Shown here one piece after another: positions 58,101-64,000 of a stretch of 64,000 nt of DNA. The notes under the pieces were generated by a model. That model made no database searches and was not told where the DNA came from. It was given only the letters and a program-made list of their open reading frames with translations. A program made the position numbers and the translations under genes. Each line of letters opens with the position of its first letter. Positions within the stretch are counted from its first letter, which is position 1. Location of the stretch: positions 25,831,803-25,895,802 of the forward strand of contig CM028339.1 of assembly GCA_016647705.1 (NCBI GenBank), given 5' to 3'. Source of the stretch: Eucommia ulmoides (Eukaryota; Streptophyta; Magnoliopsida; Garryales; Eucommiaceae).

Positions 58101-59166
58101 GTCTCAAGCAGTCTCCTAGAGTATGGTTTGGAAGATTTAGTAAAGTAGTCATTGAATTTGGTCTTCAGCGTTGTGGAGTCGATCATTCCGTCTTCTACAG
58201 GCATAGTAAAGTCGGGAGAATATTGTTGATTGTGTATGTGGATGACATCGTGATTACTGGGAATGATCACGGTGGCATTCAAGAATTCAAAAAATGTTTG
58301 CATAGTAAGTTCCAAATCAAAGATTTGGGCCACCTAAAGTATTTCTTAGGGATAGAAGTTGCTCGATCAGGTCAAGGCATTTACCTGTCTCATAGAAAAT
58401 ATGTCCTTGACCTATTGAGAGAAACAGGAATGCTAGGAGCTAAACCGATTGACTCGCCTATGAATCCAAACACCAAATTATTGCCAGATCAGAGTTTACC
58501 ACTGACAGATTCAACACAATATAAACGGTTAGTTAGGAAGTTGAACTACCTGATAGTTACCAGACCAGATATCTCCTTTGCTTTTAGTGTTATCAGTCAG
58601 TTTTTGGATCGTCCAATGACTTGCCACTGGGATGCAGTGATCCGTATTCTCCGATATCTGAAAAGTGCTTATGGTTGCAGTTTGTTATATCAAAATTTCG
58701 GTTAAACTCAAATAAAGGGCAACACAGATACAAACTGGGCTAGATCACCCTTAGATAGGAAGTCTACTACTAGGTATTGTGTGTTTGTTGGTGGTAACCT
58801 TGTCTCTTGGAAGAGAAAAAAGCAAACGGTAGTGGGTCAAGTGCAAAATCAGAATACAGGGCAATGGCTCATACCACTTGTGAGTTAACCTGGTTCAAAC
58901 AATTGTTAGAAGAACTTGGATTTGAACACTTTTCAGTGATGGACCTGGTATGTGATAATCAAGTAGCGCTTCACATTGCATCCAATCCAGTTTTTCATGA
59001 GAGAACAGAACACATTGAAATTGACTATCACTTTATTCGAGAAAAATTGTTGCAGAAGCAAATTGAGATTAAACATATAAATTCAGTTGATCAGTTAGCT
59101 GATATATTTACTAAACCGTTGGAGGGTTCAAGGATAAAATACATTTGTAACAAATTAAGAGTATAA
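55133..59166 (+). pseudogene. copia gag-pol of the second element, disrupted
   Basis: gag runs from ATG 55133 (MSTAIPQPLTIRK, stop, NGTNYLNWSK) through the zinc knuckle CSFCGKENHTRETC (about 55890-55935). The protease start is damaged: the expected DSGATDHM reads D-Y-V with a frame change near 56180. Pre-integrase zinc (HCRLGHP; second Cys pair partly lost) and integrase (VHSDVWGP, FVDDH, then a deletion of roughly 100 codons, then PQQNGVVERKN) follow to 57060. The hinge spans 57108-57700. Reverse transcriptase has KWVYTIKVH, YGLKQSPRVWF and the intact VYVDDIV (58082-58705). RNase H has SSAKSEYRAMA, HERTEHIEID and ADIFTKPLEG, ending at 59166. Many stops sit at Trp or Arg codons. Confidence 0.9.
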
Positions 59167-59194
59167 AATATATATGCTCCAGTTTGAGGGGCAG

Positions 59195-59352
59195 TGTTAA
59201 AGGGTATTTATGTCTTTTCTGTATTACTTAGGGTTTTTTGTACGGTTTAGGGTTTGCGGTATGGTTTTTTAATTCTTATTATAAATAGTGGGAGAGGCTA
59301 ACACAGTAGGAAAGTCGTCCCATTCTTTTCCTACTCTTCTTTTACTTTAACA
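59195..59352 (+). repeat. 3' LTR of the second copia element
   Basis: 158 bases, TGTTAAAGGGTATTTATG to CTTTTACTTTAACA, with TATA box TTATAAATAGTGG. Confidence 0.88.
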
Positions 59353-60066
59353 TTTGCTTTAAAGATTTAATTCAATTTGGTTTCTTCATATGTACTACAT
59401 AGTGGTCCAAATAATTGCTTATCTAAGTGTAACTACTAAAAAATGCGTAATCGAACCCCCACATGTCCTCACTTAATTAGTGGAATTCTACTAAAACTTG
59501 TAACTTGTGGAACTTGCTTATATAAAATGTGTAATCTAAATGCAAATGTTTTCCATTGATTAGTTGAATTCCACTAAAACATGTGGTTACAACAATTTCC
59601 TCAAATGTAACTAAAATCCAAGAATGTGAAATTATACTAAAATATATATGTCGAACTAGATGAGCAAAATTCTACTAAGACAATATCAAACTTGATTGAT
59701 TAGTGAAATTCCAAAAAAATAATTATACGATATTTAAAGAATATTTCAAGAACTTCCCCTAATTTGCCAAATATGTTCAACAGCATGAGTAGAATTCCAG
59801 TGAGCAACGTATTTTGCACACGTAATTTTCGACATGCGCAAAATAAGTGAAAATAAATACCCAAAATGCATTAAAAACCACATGAATTGGGTGCATAGTG
59901 AAAGCTAGCTTTATGACAATTAAGAATTCATAAATTTAATAACATTTTGATTTGATAAACAAATTTAGAGTTTCTGAGATACGAGATTTCAAGTTAGATT
60001 GACCTAAAAACCCTCCTCTCCGCCCCCGAAACCCCATTGGCTGCGTTTGCTTCCAGAGCAAAAGAG
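59353..60066. other. Spacer with loose repeats; no gene
   Basis: AT-rich. A phrase like TAGTGGAATTCTACTAAAAC recurs at about 59478 and 59560 and more loosely near 59665 and 59705, suggesting an old tandem repeat of about 90 bases. The last 40 bases before 60067 may be the 5' leader of the NHP2 fragment. Confidence 0.45.
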
Positions 60067-60287
60067 ATGGGAAGCGATAGTAAAGCAGAGAAGTCAGCGC
60101 AGAAGGAGAAGGATAAGAAGAAGTTGCTAGCTTTGGCCCCAATTGCCAAACCCCTTGCTGGCAAGAAGCTCGGCAAACGTAACTCAAACTCGTTCGGCGA
60201 GCTGCGGAACACGAGTGCTTGAAGAGAGGTGTTAAGGAGTTGGTTAAAACCATACAATGCAATAACGAAGGAATATCCACCCAATAG
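60067..60287 (+). pseudogene. NHP2: 5' fragment of NHP2 (H/ACA snoRNP subunit 2)
   Basis: The ATG at 60067 opens MGSDSKAEKSAQKEKDKKK, then LALAPIAKPLAGKKLGKR, which is the recognisable N-terminus of plant NHP2-like proteins, part of the box H/ACA particle that guides pseudouridylation in the nucleolus. A one-base frame change near 60182 shifts the reading; in the next frame it continues LKLVRRAAEHE and CLKRGVKELVKTI up to about 60275, and then similarity ends with a stop at 60285. Only about the first 70 of roughly 150 residues remain. No intron is seen. It lies directly before a gypsy pol fragment. Confidence 0.82.
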
Positions 60288-60339
60288 TAGTTCTTACGAG
60301 CCAACCGTTGAGGGTTAATACTGGATCGACCAGGAACGC

Positions 60340-61990
60340 CAGGCCGACTGTTGAAGTGGTCAATTGAGTAGAGATTTTCACATCAAATACTGATCAAGAA
60401 CAGCGAATAAATGATTAGGCCGTACCTGACTTTATCGATGAACTGACCTTTCTCGAGAAGGAAAGACTAAGTAATGAAGCTAAGACTGAAGTACGGGGCA
60501 ACCAAGCTTAAATGCTTGCATAACTTACATGGACATATCATCCAACCAGAGCGGCTCAAAGGTCAGGCTAGTCATCAAAACACCCAAGGGGGACATCTTA
60601 GAAACCCTCAGGCTCAAGTTCAAAGCAACCAACAATGAAGCAAAGTATGAAGCTTTGATCTCTGCACTCAGGATTTTAGGAGAACTCGGAGTTACCGAAA
60701 TGGAGGTATACTACGACTCCTTATTGGTAGCCAACCAAGTAAATGGAGAATATGTTGCCAAGGAGACAAAGATGATTGCCTATTTAAACAAGCCAAAGCA
60801 ATCGATTCAAAAATGTGTTGCTTTCAACATCAAGCAAATTCCCAAAAAAAAGAAAACAAGCATGCCGACTCATTAGCAAGTTTGGCTTCAGACTTTGAAA
60901 CAAAAGGCTCGATGATAATCATGGTTAAATCTTTACCCCAACCATGCATTGATGAATCTGAGGACGAAGTTAGCCTCGTCATCAATTAACCGAGTTGGAT
61001 GGACTCTAAAGGAAGGCACACTTCCCAACCAAAGGAGCGAAGGCCAAAGAATACGCTACCACGCTGCTTGGTGTGTTCTGATATGTGGGGTACTATACAA
61101 ACACTCGTTCTTAGTCCCAATGATGCATTGCCTCCGACCAGACAAGGAAGACTATGTCCTCTAGAAAATTTATGAAGAAATTTGGGGAAATCATTCAAGA
61201 GCTTGATCCCTGGCCAAAAAGGCCCTAATACAGGGCTATTTATTGCCCACGATTGATGAAAATTCCTAGAGGTTGGTGAGAAAGTGTGACAAATGCCAAA
61301 GACACGGTCCAACCATCAATTTGCCTTCAACCAACCTCACGCCTATGGTCAGCCCATGGCCATTTGCTCAGTGGAGAAATGATATACTGGGACCATTTCC
61401 TATGCTATTGCACAAAAGAAATTCATGATCGTGACCATTGACTACTTCACCAAGTAGGTCGAAGCAGAGGTCGTTGCCAAGATACTGATGCAAAAATAAA
61501 AGATTTTGCATAGACACAGATAATATGTTGGTTTGACATCACGAAGGCAATAATAAGCGATCATAGAAGTCAATACGATTACACCATGTTCAAAAACTTT
61601 TGCAACGACGTCAAGATTCATCATCAAATGTCCACTCCCAACCAACCCCAAGCAAAATGACATAGAGTTGGCTCAACTTGGACTGACTTACTGGAAGAGA
61701 AAATAGAAAGAGCTCAGATCTGACAAGCAGCTAAAACACCAAATGGATTGGTATTACAACAGAAGGTAAAGACCCGACCATTCAAAGAAGGGTACTTAGT
61801 CCTTCACAAAGTTATTATGGCTACAAAGGACATGTGCAGAAAGAAAGCTCAGACTCAACTAGGAGGGACATTACAAGGTTATGACAAAGTACATATGAGC
61901 TTGAAAACATGAAAGGTCAATCTCTCCGTAATCCTTGGAATGCTGAACATTTGCAGAAGCACCAATAATGAAATTCACTTGTCGAAATTT
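60340..61990 (+). pseudogene. Tat-like gypsy pol remnant: second RNase H and integrase
   Basis: RNase H is best preserved at 60529-60876: DISSNQSGSKVRLVI, KATNNEAKYEALISAL and VNGEYVAKET. Integrase follows in pieces: SLVPMMHCLRPDKEDYVL-like text at 61110-61165, the zinc part RKCDKCQRHGPTI at about 61270-61320, AQKKFMIVTIDYFTK at about 61410-61455 (first catalytic Asp), an IISDH-like stretch near 61556 (second Asp) and MSTPNQP near 61630, where the catalytic Glu region is lost. The C-terminal part near 61930-61950 reads NPWNAEHL. Stops are frequent. No reverse transcriptase precedes it in the window. Confidence 0.78.
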
Positions 61991-62394
61991 TTCTAAGTGT
62001 TGTACTTAATTTCTATAATGAATAAGACTATTGCTTCCAACAAACTTTACTACTATCTTGTGTGCAAAATTTACAAACTCTATATACGAGGATTAGGTAT
62101 TGCCTATCTACACCTATTCAATCTTGACTGAGCAGGATGGAGTAATTGACCAGGACACTAGGACGAACTCCTCCGACCAACCCCAAACCTCCAAAGGTGG
62201 ATGGTATTGGGATTACCTGAAAAAATCTCCAGGAATAACTCTTATGCTCGGGCAAGACCCGATGAATGAGACTATCCAAGCAACAGGTCAGGGAGAAGAG
62301 GTCATTTGACAAACAATTGTGATTATTTTCTACACACTTCGACTTTTTTGCTACATACTTGAGGTTATCTCAACACTAAAGAATCCCTCTACAC
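61991..62394. other. Probable 3' non-coding part of the gypsy remnant
   Basis: Follows pol end. A 69-codon frame at 62100-62309 is open but matches nothing I know. No LTR could be delimited. Confidence 0.35.
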
Positions 62395-62397
62395 TTA

Positions 62398-63312
62398 GTT
62401 TGCGTTTAGGTAAGATATTTGACAAATCCAAGGAATTTGTGAAAATTTTGAAATCCCATCATTTCCAAATCCTTTGTTTGGAACTATTTTAGCTGAAGTA
62501 TTTCATTGTGTAATTTTACAATTTCCTTATTTAAATATGTGAAGTATTTGTAAACGGAATTCTCAAAATACACAAAAATTTACAAAATTCACCAAACAAC
62601 AAAGAATCCTAATTAACAAAAATTCTCAAAATTCACAAAAATCACGGATCTTCACAAAATACACAAATTGGATGACGACAAATCTGAGTAGACGAAATTC
62701 AACCCTAAATTTTAAGATTATAAACAACAAATCTGAAATTCTTACACAAAACTCGAACAACACTTGCAATAGGGTTTCAAGCTTCTTCCATACCAAGAAG
62801 ACGATGAACTTAAAGCAAAAATGGACGACGTTGATGGACGTCTGCAGCCTCTATACGACGAAGAAGAAGAAGAAGACGGCAAAATTTGAACCGTTCTCCT
62901 CCGCTATCACCTACCAAGGTGAAGCTCTGCTTTCATGGCGGCCGAGCTTGAACGATTGTGAACCCAGGAACGATTGCATCAGCGGTCGTCGAGAGAAGGA
63001 GGGTCGATGGCGGCGGTCGTCGAGAGCAGGAGGGTTGTCGGTGGTAGTCGTCGCAAGAAGGAGGAGAAGCGAAGATGGTCGTGAGAGAGGAGGGGCTATG
63101 AGATTTGTGAAATACTCTCTTTGGGGAATTTGCCAAATGACACCTCTCTCAAAGGTATTTCAAAATCCCTTTTTTCACCATTTTTTTTAAGATAAAAAGA
63201 TTTGTTAAATCCCTTTTTATAACTATCCAAACAGAGTATTTGTTAAAAAATGATTTTGAAATCTCTTACCCAAATGAAATCCATACCCCAAATCCCTTAC
63301 CCAAACACAACA
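62398..63312. mobile_element. TTA-flanked inverted-repeat element (Harbinger-type, non-autonomous)
   Basis: 915 bases flanked by TTA (62395-62397 and 63313-63315). Ends read GTTTGCGTTTAGGTAAG on the left and TGTTGTGTTTGGGTAAG inward from the right (13 of 17 matching), and the subterminal 100 bases are also inversely similar (AAATCC...TGTTTGGA). No transposase. An internal open frame (62672-63190) runs through the right inverted repeat and a GC-rich Arg-rich stretch and is unlikely to be a gene; the GC-rich centre (62815-63100) may be captured sequence. Confidence 0.65.
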
Positions 63313-63315
63313 TTA

Positions 63316-64000
63316 AGAATCGTCTTTTTTAAGCTACTGGAAATCACGCTTATGATGATAGGGCGACAAATGACCTGACCACGATCATATTCTACAAGTA
63401 TCAAGCTCGTGAAAAATCCAAGCAGAATCCCTTTGGAGCATTAAACTCAGAAGTTTGTAAAGCACTCGACTCAAAAATAGAACATCTGGCCGAATTAACC
63501 AACCAAGCAAACCAATTCTAAACCGTTCAAATGAATGGGATTGTGCTCGGACTGAAACAAGGGCCTACACAGCTTGTTTAAAGCTAGAAAAATTTATACA
63601 AGTGTATGACTTGAGTCGGGCCCAAAAGCTGGAAAAAATTTACGAGTGTTGGATTCTAGTCGGGATCAAAAGTTGAAAATTTTCACAAGTGTTGGATTAT
63701 GGTCGAGTTCTATTTTGAATTTATGCTCGATTTGCTACAATATCGTCTGATCATGCATTGCTCCATGCTAGAGTTGGTGAGAAGCTACTTAAAATTATAG
63801 AAAAAATCCCAAGTGTTGAATTCTACTCAAGCAAAACAGCATAAAAGCTTGCAACATGTAGAAGAAGGGAAAAAATTCATTGAAAGTGTTAAAAGCCCGA
63901 AGGCTTTACATAAGGGCCCCTTGGGCAGTTCCAAAAAGAAAAACTACAAGAACTAAAAGCTAAGCTAAGCTAAGTATGGGGCTCGGGCTGGACTTCCTCG
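63316..64000. other. Repeat-derived sequence to window end
   Basis: Contains a short tandem repeat of about 44 bases at 63580-63715 and phrases (AAAATCC-CAAGTGTTG) suggesting a degraded further unit near 63815. It may be the 3' region of the gypsy element whose pol lies at 60340-61990, interrupted by the TTA-flanked element. No gene. Confidence 0.4.
63580..63715. repeat. Three tandem units of about 44 bases
   Basis: Units share AAGCTGGAAAAAATTTAC-, AGTGTTGGATT- and GTCGGG-type motifs. Confidence 0.75.

Larger units (their letters stand above)
53657..59352 (+). mobile_element. Ty1/copia element with leader tandem repeats
   Basis: Same family as the element at 12041-16562. 5' LTR 53657-53796, a perfect Met-type primer site TGGTATCAGAGC at 53797-53808, a leader with four 266-bp repeats, a gag-pol pseudogene, a purine tract TTTGAGGGGCAG at 59183-59194 and 3' LTR 59195-59352. 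Both LTRs end in TACTTTAACA. The 5' LTR has lost about 18 bases and its first bases are mutated. No clear target duplication was seen. The element lies just upstream of, and opposite to, the SDH2 remnant. Confidence 0.92.

Noticed and set aside
62672..63190. A 172-codon frame as a possible gene
   Set aside because: It runs through the inverted repeat of a TTA-flanked element and a low-complexity Arg-rich stretch; no domain is recognisable.
1..64000. tRNA, rRNA or other structural RNA genes
   Set aside because: None was recognised; tRNA-like matches are only the short retroelement primer-binding sites.

Overview
This window looks like an AT-rich, repeat-laden stretch of a flowering-plant (most likely eudicot) nuclear chromosome. 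The evidence is intron-rich mitochondrial protein genes, Ty1/copia and Ty3/gypsy retrotransposons with plant-type primer-binding sites, PIF/Harbinger and Mutator-like DNA elements with their expected target duplications, and long A/T homopolymers. No bacterial, organellar or viral genome features are seen. The species cannot be named from the sequence alone.

Only one apparently intact cellular gene is present. It is an HCC2/SCO1-like cytochrome c oxidase assembly protein on the minus strand (seven coding exons between 8725 and 19911, 266 codons). Its first exon (19841-19911) lies 8.9 kb from exon 2, because intron 1 holds a copia element (12041-16562, TSD TTATG) and a decayed Tat-like gypsy element (about 16642-19169). 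A second cellular locus, a three-exon remnant of the succinate dehydrogenase iron-sulfur subunit (52202-53398, minus), carries a premature stop, a nine-base deletion and no visible first exon, and a copia element sits just upstream. A 5' fragment of NHP2 (H/ACA snoRNP subunit 2) lies at 60067-60287.

Layout: 1-1089 is a copia-type LTR tail that abuts a second Harbinger fragment (1090-1440). 3378-7392 is a complete but dead PIF/Harbinger element with a Myb/SANT gene and a DDE transposase. 8725-20143 is the HCC2 locus. 21308-22475 is a non-autonomous Mutator-like element with a 9-bp TSD. 22592-39817 is a Tat-like gypsy element (gag only, minus strand) whose internal 60-bp tandem array was split by an 11.5-kb Athila-type insertion with three LTRs (25288-36836, TSD ACGGC). 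40886-42607 is a solo LTR of the same LTR superfamily (TSD CCTAC). 45594-51168 is a third copia element (TSD ATAAG), itself containing a nested solo LTR (45926-47312). 51465-51890 is a further LTR-like block. 53657-59352 is a copia element of the same family as the one in HCC2 intron 1, with four 266-bp tandem copies of its leader. 60340-61990 is a Tat-like gypsy pol remnant. 62398-63312 is a TTA-flanked inverted-repeat element, and the last 0.7 kb is repeat-derived.

The retroelement genes are all inactivated. Many nonsense codons fall at conserved Trp (TGG to TAG/TGA) or Arg (CGA to TGA) positions, as expected for transition decay of methylated DNA. The nesting order can be read from target duplications: the three-LTR element is younger than the Tat element it splits, and the nested solo LTR is younger than its copia host. 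The most unusual structures are the three-LTR array, the position-conserved palindrome clusters in the Athila-type LTRs, the 266-bp leader repeats, and the HCC2 gene that spans two retroelements.
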